The notes beneath the pieces are model-generated. The model made no database searches and was not told the origin of the DNA. It saw only the letters and a list, made by a program, of their open reading frames with translations. Position numbers and translations under genes: made by a program. A stretch of DNA of 64,000 nucleotides, from positions 806,001 to 870,000 of the forward strand of contig JAWNGF010000001.1 in the NCBI GenBank assembly GCA_037039685.1, given 5' to 3'. This DNA comes from Ceratobasidium sp. AG-K. Its lineage: Eukaryota > Basidiomycota > Agaricomycetes > Cantharellales > Ceratobasidiaceae. The first letter of the stretch is position 1. Every line of letters starts with the position of its first letter. This document shows positions 30,044-41,977 of this stretch, in pieces.

Positions 30044-32465
30044 TTGTAAATTGTTCTTACTTGGCTGTAGCCATCCACATTGCCCCAAACTGGCTTTCTA
30101 CTGCTCTCATTGGCTTCACCTTGTCCAAGCCATCAACAGGCACATTCCTAGGCCCATCCTCAGTGGCAAAACAAGCCCCATTCTCAACCCCCTCTTCACC
30201 AAGCACATCATCTTCTTCAAGCACCTCCATGGAGTGCAAATCAGCCACAGGAACATTGGTTTCCACCTCAGGAACACAGGAAAACTCTCAAGCACCAGGC
30301 ATAAAGCGCTCTCAATGCCCAGAAAGCAAAATTACCTCAAGCAGAATGCACCTGTTCATGGACAATGATTGGAGAAAACTAGAGTGTGTCTACAGTGCAA
30401 TTTACAACCAATCAATCAAAGAACCCATCAAAATCTCCCAAATGATGGAAAATTGCACACAAACACTCCTGAAATGCATCCAGGAGCTGGAAAATACCCT
30501 GAAGGCTCACATAGAACAGGAGGTCAACCAGGCTGTCAACCAGGCCATCAATACAGAAGCCCCCAAGCCAGCAACACCCCCCAGGTCAGGAGGGATCTCC
30601 TACATCTCAGTGGAGGACCCCCCTGGCCCTCTCAGGCAATTGGGAGCTCCACTATGTGCGATTACCAAGTCCCCATGCATTTTGGGTCAGAAGATCCCTT
30701 GGGAAGCATCCTTCATTACCCTACCATCCAAAGTGAATTGCCTGTGCCTTTGCAAGTGTCTGTGTTTCCCTCTTCCTCCACCATTTGCTTTGTTAACACC
30801 CAAAGCAACCCTGAAACCCCTGCCATTCATATTGGACAGGGAAAAGGAAAGAACAAGGCTTTGGAGGATGACAATCAATCTATCCGCTCTTGTGGCTCCT
30901 ATGGGGAGACCCCAGATCCCAATCCCAGTCCAGACCCACATCAGCCATGTTTCCCAATCAACAGATGCTCTCCAGAAGCTCAGGAGAAACACAAGGCCAT
31001 GCAGATGATGGGAGAGGCTCTGGGGCACTCTTTTACCACTCCCTTGAGCACTTTGATCTGTGGATTAAGCCAGACCCCTGGTGCTTCTATTCCCAAATCC
31101 AAGATCCCCAGCCCTGAGAAGTATGATGGCAAGAAGGGCCCTGGAGTGAAATTGTTTTATGCTGGAATGCAAGGCCTACTTCCATGCCAACCAATCTTCC
31201 TTTCCCTCTGATCATTCTAAGATCACATATGTCCTGATGAACCTGAAAGAAGGTCAGCCGTGTAATTGGGGGCAGTTCTACCTCAACAAACTTGTCAATG
31301 GAGATTCAGATGCCCTTCTGACCAGCTGGACCGCTTTTGAATCAGGAATCATCTCCCAGTGGTCAGACCCTGCAGCAAAATAAGTGGCAGAGTGCAAAAT
31401 TCATGCATTAACTCAAATCCGCTCAGCCAGCAATTATTCCACTGACTTCTGCATTATTATGGGTGATCTGGAGTGGCAGGACAAAGCCCTGATGGCCGCA
31501 TTCCACCAAGGCCTCAAGCCAGAAGTCCGCCAAAAGCTGATTGAGTTCACAATCACTCAAAACATCACCACCCTGGATCAGCTCATTTCCACTGCTTGCC
31601 TCATTGACTATCAAAGATTGCTACCCCCTGCCATGCCAAGAGGACCTTGTGGAGAAGCTTAAGCATGCCCAGATCTCCACCAAGTTGGATCTGCACTCTG
31701 GATTAAAAAATGTGTGCATTAGAAAAGCAGATGAATGGAAAACTGCTTTCAGGACAAAATATGGCTTGCTTGAGTATCTGGTTATGCCCTTTGGTCTTTG
31801 CAATGCTCCAGCTGCCTTCCAACGCTTCATGAACAACATCTTTCATGACCTGTTGGATATTACTGTGATTGTTTACCTTGATGACATTCTGATCTTCTCA
31901 AATTCTGTCACTGAGCATGAAGAACATGTCAAAGAAGTGCTTAAGTGACTCAGGGACAATTGGTTGTTCTGCAACCCTGCCAAGTGTCACTTCTTTGTCA
32001 CATCAGTCAACTATATTGGCCTAGTGATCACTCCTGAGGGCATCTCCATGGAAAAGAACAAGGTTCAAGTGGCCCAGGAATGGCCTGCTCCTCTCACTGT
32101 AAAACAAGTCCAAGCATTCCTGGGCTTTGCCAACTTCTATTGCAGCTTAGTGCCTGAGTTCAGCTGCTTAGCATGCCCTTTGAATGATCTCACCAAGAGG
32201 GAGGTTGCCTGGCAATGGACTGAGACTGAGCAGCACACATTTGATGCCATCAAGGAAGCAATCTGCATGGAACCAACTCTTGCACATCCAAATGAGAAGC
32301 TGCCCCATTTTTTGCAGACAGATGCTTCTGGAACCACCCTGGGTGCTGTGCTGTCACAGAGACAGGCTGATGGTCGCTTGCACCCTGTTGCCTTCATGTC
32401 TGCAAGCTTCTCCCCTGCTGAGCTAAACTATGACACTCATGACAAGGAACTACTGGCTATTATTT
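30044..32465 (+). pseudogene. Gypsy-C gag joined to RT and RNase H by deletion
   Basis: Gag reads SSRMHLFMDNDWRKLECVYS, a coiled coil (LKCIQELENTLKAHIEQEV), GKKGPGVKLF and WGQFYLNKLVNGDSDALL. After LISTACLID (about 31607) the reading passes directly into RT sequence equivalent to [18 protein letters not shown], so the zinc knuckle, frameshift site and protease are absent. RT has [12 protein letters not shown] with both Asp codons intact (31880-31885), but a TGA at 31946-31948. RNase H keeps QTDASGTTLGAVLSQRQADG. A frameshift and a few stops (for example 31381) also occur. Confidence 0.9.
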
Positions 32466-32804
32466 GGTCTTGTGGAGTGGAAGTCTATGAGGTGGACAAG
32501 CTGATTGATTGGAAGCTGGAAGATGGAATCTGGAAGTACAGGGTTTGTTGGCAAGGGTATGGGCTGCTTGATGACATGTTTGAACCTGCTTCTGAGCTGG
32601 TAGACTTGGAGGACAAATTGCGGGACTTCTATGCTAATGTCCCTGATGCCCCTTGGCCAGATACTCCGCTTCCACATGTTCCACCCAAGCTTAAAAGGAC
32701 AGCCAGCAATTGCAAGTCCAACAGCTCCAAATCCCATCTTTTGGCATTTCTTGCCTCACTCAAGCCTTCCAAGCTCCTACATTGCCTTCTCTCTGCTGCT
32801 CATC
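32466..32804 (+). pseudogene. Gypsy-C chromodomain and pol tail
   Basis: Directly after ELLAIIWS of RNase H the frame continues as VEVYEVDKLIDWKLEDG, IWKYRVCWQGYG and LLDDMFEPASEL, a chromodomain. It stays open to 33106 across ORF3 in a different frame. Integrase is missing between the two domains. Confidence 0.88.
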
Positions 32805-33419
32805 ATGCCCATTCATTGCCCCTTCAACAACAAGCCCTACATCAGCTGGGGCAGCCTAGACACCTACCTGCACTACATGCCAGAGGGCTTCAAGAGCGAG
32901 CTGGATTCAGGTGTCCCCTAGCTTTGCTTTGTGCTCATTCCTCCTGCTACCAAGCATGCCTGCTTGCACAAGGGGTCCAATCTTTTCTACCATGTGCGCT
33001 ATGGCTACCTTCACTACCTCAGCAGCAACAATCCCACTTCCCTGCGCTGCAGTCCCTTCTATTGCTGGCACCATTTTATTGCACACAATTTCTGCAAGTT
33101 CCATGAGGTCATTGCTTGGCATTGCTACAAAAACTGCCCCCTGGAGATTGAAGTATCCTTATCCCAGTACATAGACCACTGCTACATTGGAAATGACAAG
33201 GAATTGCATGTTTATTGCAAAGGTCTTGAGCTCAGAGAAGACCCAGCACCCAATCCACCCTTGCTCCATTCTCCAGAGCCCAAACCGCCTCCAGAGGAGC
33301 CTGTGGCAAGTTGTGGATGGTTTCCAGAGCAACCTGTTGCTTCTGATTGGGGCCACAATTTCCAAGTAGGCTGGGGCAAGCGGCAATGGTCCAATGACTC
33401 CACCAATGGCCCCTTTTAG
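32805..33419 (+). pseudogene. Gypsy-C ORF3
   Basis: ATG at 32805 to TAG at 33417-33419: exactly 204 codons plus stop, the same length as the Gypsy-A copy. Motifs: DTYLHYMPEGFKSELDSG, HKGSNLFYHVRYGYLHYLSS, SPFYCWHHFIAHNFC, CPLEIEVSLSQYIDHCYIG, a PEPKPPPEEPVASCGWFPE tail, and a terminal STNGPF. One in-frame TAG follows DSGVP. Over the block from DTYLHY to the Gly of DSG, all nine nucleotide differences from Gypsy-A are synonymous in this frame. Function unknown. Confidence 0.75.
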
Positions 33420-33428
33420 GGGGGGCAA

Positions 33429-33938
33429 TATCACAAGCCTTGCACCTGACAATGGTCTGTGTGCTGCGCCTGCATTGCTTGTTGGCTGCCTTTGTTGTTG
33501 TGTTTGTTGTTTTCCCCCTGTTTTGTGCTTGTTGGCTGCCACATACTTTGTTTTGTTGTTTTCTCCTCTGTTGTTGCTTCTCTCACTTAGCTCTTTGTAA
33601 ACATGGAGTATTGGCATGTATTCTCTGGTTTACAATTTTGCTGGAGTGTTGTGCATTGATCCCCATGTGCTCCGTGCTCTTCTTGTTCTGATGTTCCTTT
33701 CATGCTCCTTTTGGACTGTTGTGCTTTCCCCATGTAGATAGTGCTTCCTTTCTTCTGCTTGCTATAAAAGATGCAAGGGAAATCGTCTTAGAATCCCAAG
33801 AACAATTTACCTTGTTGTTTATCCACTCTACTTCGTCCTGAGGAGGTTATCCAATGTCTTTTGGAGCCTCTCAGTGACTTTCAGGCCTAAGAGCTGCTCA
33901 TTTGTCTCAAGCAACCCCTCTCTGAGCAGGTTGTGACA
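33429..33938 (+). repeat. Gypsy-C 3' LTR
   Basis: Begins TATCACAAGCC (family TGTCACAAGCC) after a run of G residues (polypurine tract) and ends GTTGTGACA. TATAAAAG and the R block AAGAACAATTTACC are intact. Confidence 0.92.
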
Positions 33939-34348
33939 GGCTTATCTTCTGCCATGTACTTGGTTTTAATTGCTGCTCCTTTGTTGTTGCTTCCCTTGTT
34001 CTGTCCTTGGCACATGTAACTGAGCAGCATGTTGACTTCCTTCTCCAATTTATTCATGCGGCTGCGCTTAGATCTCCATGTGCTGCATGCACTTCTTCTG
34101 ATGTTCTGATGTTACTCCATTTAGGCTTGCTGTGCTTTCTGCATGTAGATAGTTCTTCTTTTGTTTGCCTGCTATAAAAGCTGCAAGGGAAATCATCTTG
34201 GAACCCTAAGAATGATTTACCTTGTCGTTTACCCACTCTACTTTGCCCTGAGGAGGTTATCCAACATCATTTGGAGCCTCTCAGTGATTTCCAGGCCTAA
34301 GAGTGACTCATTAGTTTCAAACAACCCTCCTCTGAGCAGCTTGTGACA

Positions 34349-34691
34349 ACTGGCAATAGGATGATTGGGGCTGCATTTTGTGCAAAGCAGCACAATGCAG
34401 AGGTTTTAAACATGCAAAGTTGACTTGTTGGTGAATGCAGATGCAGTACAGCAGTGCCCTAGATTGTCCCTGACTCCTGAGTTATTTCCAAAACTTACTC
34501 AATGGTCCCTGCTTTCCAAAGTCCTTCTATGGGGTTTCTCTACACTATCCAGTCTTGCAGTCTTCATAGTGGTGATTTCCACTGCAATTGGCGCATTGTC
34601 CAGCACTGCAACATTGGTCCTTGATTTCCTTTGTAGCACAGCCTACAGACTTGCCCTGGGCAGGTCTAGCACTGGTGGGGTAGTACCTGAG
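34349..34691 (-). pseudogene. Gypsy-D gag end, zinc knuckle and start of protease
   Basis: The reverse strand gives the block after the capsid (GTTPPVLDLPRASL-like), then a zinc knuckle (GQCANCSGNHHYEDC), then the conserved gag TAG at the same place as in Gypsy-A, though the slippery heptamer has mutated. It is flanked by Gypsy-E on the right and the split solo LTR on the left. Confidence 0.8.
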
Positions 34692-35174
34692 TGTCATGAG
34701 CCATGCTCCTGACAATGGTCTAGTGTTGGCTGTCTCTGTGCTGTGTGGCTCTCGCTCCCCCTGTTGTGCTCATCCTCTGCAACATACTTTGTTTGTTGTT
34801 GCACCTTTGTTGTTGCTTCCCATGCTTAGCTGTTTGCACACATGGATGACCAGCATGTTGCCTCCATTCTCAGATTGTCCCATGTTGCTACGCTTAGAAC
34901 TGCATGTGCTACATGCACCTCTTCTTCTGACATTCTCTTCTTGCTCATTTTGCACCTGTTATGCTTTCCCCATGTAGATAGCACTTCTTTTTGCTTGCTC
35001 TAAACAATGCACAGAAAATTGTCTTGGAACCCCAAGAATGATTTACATTCTTGTTTGCCTACTCTATTTCACCCTGAGGAGGTTATCCAACGTCTTTTAG
35101 AGCCTCTCAGTGATTTTCAGGCTTTAGAGCCCCTCATTAGTCTTAAACAACTCTTCTTTGAACAGGTTGTGACA
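34692..35174 (+). repeat. Gypsy-E 5' LTR
   Basis: 483 bp, TGTCATGAGCC to GTTGTGACA, with the stretch TAGTGTTGG near the start that also marks the short 3' LTR stub. TATA region altered (CTCTAAACAATGC). It is followed by ATGTAAATTGTTCTTAC. Confidence 0.9.
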
Positions 35175-35714
35175 ATGTAAATTGTTCTTACTTGGCTGTA
35201 GCCACCCTCATTGACCCAAACTGGCTTTATCTTGCTCTCATCAGCTACACATTGGCCAAGCCATCAACCGGCACATTCCTAGGCCCATCCTCAGTGGCCA
35301 AACTAGCCCCATTCTCAACCCCATCTTTGCCAAGCATGTCATCTTCTTCAGGCACCTCTATGGAGTGCAAATCAGCCACAGGACAATTGGTTTCCACCTC
35401 AGGAACAAAGGAAAACTGTTGAGCACCAGAAATCAAGCACTCTCAATGCCCAGAAAGCAAACATATCTCAGGAGCCATGCATTCTTCATGGACATATATC
35501 AGAGAAAACTAGAGTGCGTCAATGGTGCAATTAAAAACCAATCAATTGAAGAACCCATCAAAATCTCTCAAATGATGGACAATTGCACAGAAGCACTCTT
35601 GAAACACATCCAGGAGCTGGAAGATACCCTGAAAGCACACATGGAACAGGAGTTTGATTGGTCTGTCAACCAAGCAATTGATACAGAAGCCCTGTCAGAA
35701 GATCCCTCAGGAAG

Positions 35715-36130
35715 TGTCCCAACTTGGGTCAATTAGGTATATAAAAGGTTAAGGGGTTCAACTCAGAGAAGTCTTGGAACCCAAGGAGTAGAAGTAGTTA
35801 AGAGGATTTGATATTTGTCAAGTCCTGGTGGAGAGGAGGTCAAGCCTTGTCATTAACCGGCTTGACCTCTGGGTTTATATACATGAGGGATCAGTGCCAC
35901 GTCATCATCTATCAGGGTGAGAAAGCCAAGTACAACTGATGACAAGCAAGATAAGAGGTATGACTTGACATTCTGGAAGTTCTGGAAGCAGCACCAATAT
36001 CAAATGGAAAGACAAATACATCACATGATACAAGTTAAGCACCAAAGGACATTTGTACCAAAAAAGGAAAGTGTTCGGAAAAAAGAATTTAAATCAGAAT
36101 AAAATGTCTGAGCTTAGTCAGCTCATGACA
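35715..36130 (+). mobile_element. Solo LTR, family LTR-2 (copy 2)
   Basis: 416 bp, TGTCCCAAC to CATGACA, with a perfect 5-bp duplication GGAAG (35710-35714, 36131-36135). It is close in sequence to 4042-4456. It has TATATAAAAGG near its start, a TATA-like TTTATATACATG, and an 11-bp inverted repeat (35836-35869) just before the latter. Confidence 0.95.
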
Positions 36131-37282
36131 GGAAGTGTCCCTCATTCCCCTACCATCAAAAGTGAATCCCCCATGGCTTTTCAAGTGTCAGCATTCCACT
36201 CTTCCTCCACCATTCACTTTGTGAACACCCAAACCTACCCTGAACCCTCTGCTGTTCATATTGGACAGGGAAAGGGAAAGAACAAGGCTCTAGAGGATGA
36301 CAATCAATCAATCTGCTCTCTTGGCTCCTACGGGGAGACCCCAGATCCCAATCCCACTGCAGGGCCACATCAGCCTTGTTTCCCAGTCATGAGACGCTCT
36401 CCAGAAGCCCAGGAGAAGCCTGTGGCCAGGGAGATGATGGGAGAGGTTCTGGGGCACTCTTTGACTGCTCCTTTGAGCACTGTGATTAGAGGATTAAGCC
36501 AGACCCCTGGTGCTGGTATCCCCAAATCCAAGATCCCCAGCCCTGAGAAATATGATGGCAAGAAGGGCCCTGGAGCAAAGTTGTTTACGCTGGAATGCAA
36601 CACTTATTTCCTTGGCAAGCAGTCTTCCTTTCCTTTTGATCATTCCAAGATCACCTACGTTCTCATGAACCTGAAAGACTGTCAACTTTGGCTCTGCAGT
36701 CAATTCTACCTTAGCTAACTTCTCAATTGCAACACCAAACATCTCCTGGCCAGCTGGACTGCTTTTGAGTCAGGATTCATCTCTCAATGTTCTCATCCTG
36801 CAGCACAGCAAGTTGCAGAGTGCAAAATCCACTCTCTGATTGAAACCCGCCTGGCTAGCAACCATTCCACTGACTTCTGCATCATCATGAGCAACCTAGA
36901 GTGGCAGGACTAGGCCGTGATGGCAGCATTCTGCCAAGGACTGAAACAAGAAGTCCACCAGAAGCTGATTGAGTTCACCATCACTCAAAACATCACAACT
37001 CTGGATCAGCCCATATCCACTGCTTGTTTGATTGACAACATGCTATTTGAAGCTTGCCACACCTCAGGGACCATCCCAGCCACTTCAAACCTGCTCAGGG
37101 CAAGTCCAGGCGCTTTGTTACCCAGGGAATCAAGGCAAGCATGGCACTGCTGGGCAATGCATCAAATGTGGTGGGAATCACAAGTCTGACAATTGCAAGA
37201 CTGGATGGCACGTCAAAACCCCCCAGAAGGAGCTTGGAAAAGCTGGAACCATTGAGGAAGTTTTGGCAGCCTCTTAGGAGCC

Positions 37283-37295
37283 AGGAAAAGTCTAG
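37283..37295 (+). promoter_or_regulatory. gag-pol frameshift region, Gypsy-E
   Basis: The gag frame reads CCA GGA AAA GTC TAG. It corresponds to the Gypsy-A heptamer with the first G changed to A, which fits CpG loss from CCG-GGA. Protease again lies in the -1 frame. Confidence 0.6.
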
Positions 37296-38267
37296 GGCAC
37301 TGTTGTACTGTGTCTACATGTGCCAAAAATCCTCCTTTGTCTTTAGAACATCTGTATTGTGCTGATCTTCACAAAAATACTACCCCCATTGTACCTATTG
37401 ACATTGATGGAATCACAGACTCCTGTTCTGCTTTGCTTGACTCTGGTTCATCTGCCAACTTCATTGACCCACAATTCACCTGTTGCCACTCCCAGACTCT
37501 CACTGAGCTGCCTGCAGCATGCCAAATTGTTGCAATCAATAGCAAAGAAGTCAGGGACTCCATCAGATTCAAGTGCCACTTTAAATTCACTGCCCTGCCA
37601 CATTCCTTCACTTAAACCTTCTACGGCTTGCCACTGCAGACATAGACATGATTCTAGGCATGCCCTGGTTACCGGAAGCTAACCCTGACAACAATTAGTC
37701 CACTCTTGAGGTTCTTCCATGCAGATCCATGCAAGCTAGGCTGGCGGAAGTGTCCCCCCTTCACAAGATTGTCCCCCCAATGTTTCATGACTACCTGAAT
37801 ATTGTTAGCAATGAGTTGTTTGTCAAACTGGCATTGCATTGCCCCTATGACTGTGATATCAACCTGGAGCCTGGAAAGGATGTTCCCTTAAGACCTATCT
37901 ATCCCATGACACCCAAGGAGTCCACTGTTCTCAAGCAGTACATTGGCACTGAACTTGCTACTGGAAAGATTAGGCCAAGCACCTCACCTGGAGGTGCTCC
38001 TGTGACACTTGTTCCCAAGGGATTTGATGACCTGAGACTGGTGACTGATTATCATTGCCTTAACAACAATACCATGAAAGATTGCTACCCCCTCCCCTGC
38101 CAAGAAGACCTTGTGGAGAAACTCAAGCATGCTAAGCTATTTACCAAGCTGGAGCTGCGCTCTGGATACAACTACGTGTGAATCAAAGAAGGAGATAAGT
38201 GGAAAACTGCCTTCAGAACAAAATTGGCTTGTTTCAGTAGTTGGTTATGCCCTTTGCTCTTTGCAAC
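37296..38267 (+). pseudogene. Gypsy-E protease and N-terminal RT
   Basis: Protease: PIDIDGITDSCSALLDSG then SSANFIDPQF, catalytic D-S-G intact. TAA and TAG codons break the linker at about 37613 and 37697. RT then reads [56 protein letters not shown] and RSGYNYV before a TGA. The frame is cut by solo LTR-3 near the codons for NAPAAF. Confidence 0.88.
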
Positions 38268-38272
38268 ACTCC

Positions 38273-38770
38273 TGTCATGACCCGTCCCTCCCTCTGTCTC
38301 TGTTTGCGGACTTGTGGCTTGTACCAGCGCCTTTAGCGCCCCTTCTCTTTGTTGAGCCCTCTCCCTTGTTTAGTAAGGTGTATGGATGATGTGTCACCAT
38401 GAGTCATATGACTCATGCTGTTTTCTATTGGCTGGCCTGCGCAGCCCCCTTTATGACTTGGACTTTGACTCAGACTTGTGACTCATGTATTTACTATGAG
38501 TCACCTGTTTTCTGAGTATATATACTGGCTTGCAAGCATGGTCATCCCCAGCTTGCTTCACCTTGTCAACTCTCCCTGCAGTGTGATCAGAGGCACTTGG
38601 CTACTTAGCCTTCAGCGCAGCCACCTGGACTTAGGAGCTAGTGACTTGTACTGACAAGACTAGTGTTCGTCTGCCTTAGTGATAGAGTCTTAGAAGACTT
38701 ATCACATATTGTTCTCACATCTCAAAGGCCATGAGTGGTCATCAACCATAGGCATTAGCAGGTTGCAACA
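38273..38770 (+). mobile_element. Solo LTR-3 in Gypsy-E RT
   Basis: 498 bp, TGTCATGACCC to GGTTGCAACA, with a perfect 5-bp duplication ACTCC (38268-38272, 38771-38775). TATA box in GAGTATATATACTGGC. It serves as the reference for related copies at 21554-22089 (reverse), 51990-52364 (reverse), 50275-50767 and 61828-62722. Confidence 0.95.
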
Positions 38771-38775
38771 ACTCC

Positions 38776-41312
38776 TGCTGCCTTCCAATGCTTCATGAAT
38801 GTCATTTCCCGTGGCCTCCTGGACATCGCTGTGATTGTTTACCTTGACAACATCCTGATCTTCTCTAGTTCCGCTGCTGAGCATGAAGAACATGTCAAGG
38901 AAGTGTTCAAGCAATTCAGGGACAATCAACTGTTCTGCAATCCTTCCAAATGCCACTTCTTTGTCACATCAGTCAACTATATTAGTCTAGTAATCACCCT
39001 TGAGGGCATTTCCATGGAGAAAGACAAGGTTCAAGCAGTCAAAGACTGGCCAATTCCCGTCACTGAAACAAGGTCAAGCATTCCTGGGCTTTGCAAACTT
39101 CTATTTCTGTTTAGTTCCTGATTTTAGCTGCTCAGCATGTCCCCCTCAACAATCTTACCAAGAAGGAGGTTGCCTGGCAATGGACTGAGACTAAGCAGCA
39201 TTCATTTGATGCCATCAAGGAAGCAATCTGCATGGAACCCACACTTGCACATCCCCATGAGAAGCTGCCTTACTTCTTTTCAAAAGGATGCTTCTGGAAC
39301 TGCCCTGGGTGCTGTGTTGTCACTGAGACAGGAGGATGGACGCCTGCACCCTGTTCCTGTCATGTCTGCAAGCTTCTCCCCTGTGGAGCTCAACTATGAC
39401 ACTCATGACAAGGATCTACTGGCAATTATTAGGTCCTTTGAGCAGTGGTGCATTTTCCTGGAAGGACTGAGCAACCTATCACAGTTTTCACTCACCCTAA
39501 AAACTTGGAGGACTGGAAACCAGCAAGGACATTCAATAGGTGTCATGCACCCTGGTACCTGCTTCTTGCCCCCTACAACTTTGTCATTGCTAACAGACCA
39601 GCGCAACAATCCCAGAAACTGGATGCCTTGTCCAGGCATGCAGATCACACAGCAGAAGAACCACTTCCTCAACTGATGCTCAAGGAGGACCATTTTGCTG
39701 GCATCTCTACTGTGATCAGTGCTTCCTTTCTGGAGTAATTCAAGGAAGCACTTCTTGACAACCCTAGCCTCAATAGAGTGATATCAGCTGCATTTGAACC
39801 GTCTAAATTGCCACATTCCATTGCTGAAAAGTTCAAGGATTGCACTCTAAGCAAAGGAGTTTTGTTCTATCAAGGCAGAATTTTTGTTCCAGATCCACCT
39901 GAGCTCAAACAGGAGTTACTATCTCATTTCCACAATACTTGAGTCACTGGTCACCAGGGACACGCAAGCACTCTTGAGCTGATAGGTAGGCACTACTACT
40001 GGCCAGCCATGGAGTTTCAAGTCAATAACTATGTGGACTCTTGTGAAATCTTCCAAAGGAGTAAAGGCACTGAGAAGCATGCTCCCCTACAGAAACTACC
40101 AATTCCAGCTGGCCCTTGGGAGGATATCTCCTATGATTTCATTGCCAAACTTCCCAAGGGCAAGGGTTTTGATAGCATCCTGGTTGTTGTTGACTGCTTA
40201 TCAAAAATGGCACATTTCATCCCCTGCAAAGAATGATCAACAGCAGAAGAGGTGGCAGACCTCTTCCTGAAGACTGTTTGGTGTGTCCATGGCATTCCTA
40301 AGCAAACGGTTTTAGACAGAGGCTCAACTTTCAACAGGAAAGTCCTCAAGGCCCTGTAGGAGCTGCAAATTGACCCCAGGTTTTCTACTGCTTATTGCCC
40401 ACAAACTGATGGCAAAACTGAGCAACTGAACCAATGGCTTGCAGCCTGTTTGTGTGTTTTTATCAATCACAGGCAGGGAGACTGGGTGGATTTGCTACCT
40501 CTTGCTGGGTTCTGTCACAACAACTCCAAGAGCAAAGCCACTGGAGAATCTCTCTTTGTGCTCTGTATGACCACTCTCCTGCCATTTCACCAAGCCTGGA
40601 ACCTACTGGAATGCTGGTTGCTGATGACAGGGCTGCAGAACTCAGGGCTGTGATTGAGGAGGTCCAGGCAACACTTAAATGGACTCAGGAACACTACAAA
40701 GCAACATATCACAGAGTTGCTCTGCCAAAAGTTGAAGTTGGAGATAAAGTTTGGTTGCTAGGCACACATATCATGTCCCAGCAGCCTAACAAGAAGCTGG
40801 ACCACCAGCGGTATGGTCCCTTCCCTGTTCTGGAATGCATAGGCTCCCATGCTTACCGTTTAGAGCTGCATGAGTTGACAGAGATCCATGATGTTTTCCA
40901 TGTTGCTCTGCTCTCTGAAGTAAAGCAGGACACTGATTTCAAGCACACCTTCCAACAACCACCCCCTGTAATCACAGAAGAGGAGGAAGAGGTGTATGAG
41001 GTTGACAAGGTACTTGATTGGAATGTGGAAGATGGAATCTGGAAGTACCAGGTCCATTGGCATGGCTATGAACCACTTGACAACACTTTTGGGCCTGCTT
41101 CTGATCTTGCGCCCTTGAAGGACAAACTGCAGGACTTCTAGGATAATTTTCCTGATGTTTCACAGCCAGATGATGGTGTTCCACATGTCCTACCTCAGGT
41201 GATAAGGGCAGCCAGCAAATGCAAGCCCATCACCTGCAAAACCCCCTTCTTGCAGCCATTGCCTCACTCAAGCGCTCCAAGCTCTCTCAAAACTCTTATG
41301 CTACAGTCCATC
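38776..41312 (+). pseudogene. Gypsy-E pol: RT, RNase H, integrase, chromodomain
   Basis: RT active site [12 protein letters not shown] (GAC AAC at 38846-38851), so the second Asp is Asn. Then FKQFRDNQLFCNPSKCHFF with CAA where three copies have TGA. RNase H: QKDASGTALGAVLSLRQEDG. Integrase: ELIGRHYYWPAMEFQ, VDSCEIFQRSKG (last zinc-binding Cys is Phe), SYDFIAKLP (Asp), VLDRGSTFN (Asp), TDGKTEQLNQW (Glu). Several stops occur (TGA 40235 region, TAG 40357 region). The chromodomain reads VYEVDKVLDWNVEDG, IWKYQVHWHGYEPLDNTFGP. Confidence 0.9.
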
Positions 41313-41928
41313 ATGTCCAGTCATAGCCCCCACAATGACACACCTTACAACAGCTGGGGCAGCTTGCATACCTACCTCCACTATATGACAGAAGGCTTCA
41401 AGAGCAAACTAGACTTAGGCATCCTCTACCTGCACTTTGGGCTCATTCCTCCTGCTACCAAGCGTGCCTGCTTGCACAAGGGGTCCAATCTTTTCTACCA
41501 TGTGCGCTGTGGCTATCTTTACTACCTCAGCAGTGACAATCCCACTTCCCTACATGGTGGTCCCTTCTATTGCAGGCACCATTTTATTGCACACCATTTC
41601 TGTGTTTTCCACAAGGTCATTGCTTGGCAATTGCTTGGAAAACTGCCCACTTGAGGTTGAAGTGTCCTTAGCCGAGTACATAGACCACTGCTACAATGGA
41701 AACAGCAAGGATTTGCATATTTCTTTTGATTGACTCGCGCTCTGAGCAGCCCCAGAGCCCAGCCCACCCCTCCTCCAATACCCAGAGCCTGATAAGCTTC
41801 CAGAGGAGCCAATTGCAAGTTGTGGATGGTTCCTAGGATCTCCAGTTGCTTCTGGTTGGGGCAGTGATTTTCCAGTAGGCTGGGGCCAATGCCAATGGTC
41901 CAATGACTCCACAAATGGTCCACTTTAG
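41313..41928 (+). pseudogene. Gypsy-E ORF3
   Basis: Conserved ATG at 41313, then SSHSPHNDTPYNSWGSLHT, YLHYMTEGFKSKLDLGI, HKGSNLFYHVRCGYLYYLSS and GPFYCRHHFIAHHF. A one-base indel near 41630 shifts the frame, and the ORF resumes with the PLEVEVSLAEYIDHCY block. TGA follows the conserved SFD at about 41731 where Gypsy-B and Gypsy-F have CAA. It ends at TAG 41926-41928, abutting the polypurine tract. Confidence 0.72.
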
Positions 41929-41977
41929 GGGGGGCAATGTCACAAGCCATGCTCCTGACAATGATCTATTGTTGGGT

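Larger units (their letters stand above)
29534..33938 (+). mobile_element. Gypsy-C, internally deleted gypsy derivative
   Basis: Bounded by LTRs at 29534-30043 and 33429-33938. The internal region is only about 3.4 kb. Gag is joined directly to RT near 31607, losing the zinc knuckle, protease and N-terminal RT. RNase H is joined to the chromodomain near 32466, losing the rest of RNase H and all of integrase. What remains is comparatively well preserved, including an intact YLDD. Flanks TGTTT and GGCTT match at only three of five bases. Confidence 0.88.
29453..34348 (+). mobile_element. Solo LTR-1 split by Gypsy-C
   Basis: The LTR start (29453-29533, TGTCACAAGCC onward) and the remainder (33939-34348, ending CTTGTGACA) fit together as one LTR of the subfamily also seen at 58001. 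Gypsy-C occupies the gap. Flanks AGTGT (29448-29452) and ACTGG (34349-34353) are a weak duplication. Gypsy-D sequence continues on both sides, so this LTR inserted into Gypsy-D before Gypsy-C inserted into it. Confidence 0.82.
35175..37295 (+). pseudogene. Gypsy-E gag, interrupted by solo LTR-2
   Basis: N-terminal Gag at 35192-35709 (coiled coil HIQELEDTLKAHMEQEFDW) is cut by solo LTR-2 and resumes at 36131 with GSVPHSPTIKSESPMAF, GKKGPGAKLFTLECNTYFLG and LKDCQLWLCSQFYLS, then a stop. After shifts, [16 protein letters not shown] and the zinc knuckle CIKCGGNHKSDNC follow. Gag ends at TAG 37293-37295. Confidence 0.85.
34692..41977 (+). mobile_element. Gypsy-E, near full-length gypsy element
   Basis: 5' LTR 34692-35174, then gag, frameshift site, PR, RT, RNase H, integrase, chromodomain and ORF3, ending in 40 bp of its own 3' LTR (41938-41977) that passes into another LTR-1. 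Target duplication CTGAG (34687-34691) and CTGAA (42487-42491) flank the whole composite. It is inserted in Gypsy-D gag, whose sequence rejoins precisely. It carries solo LTR-2 (35715-36130) and solo LTR-3 (38273-38770). Confidence 0.9.

Noticed and set aside
35365..35736. Gag ORF ending SVPTWVN as a natural C-terminus.
   Set aside because: The last codons lie inside solo LTR-2, which interrupts gag with a GGAAG duplication.
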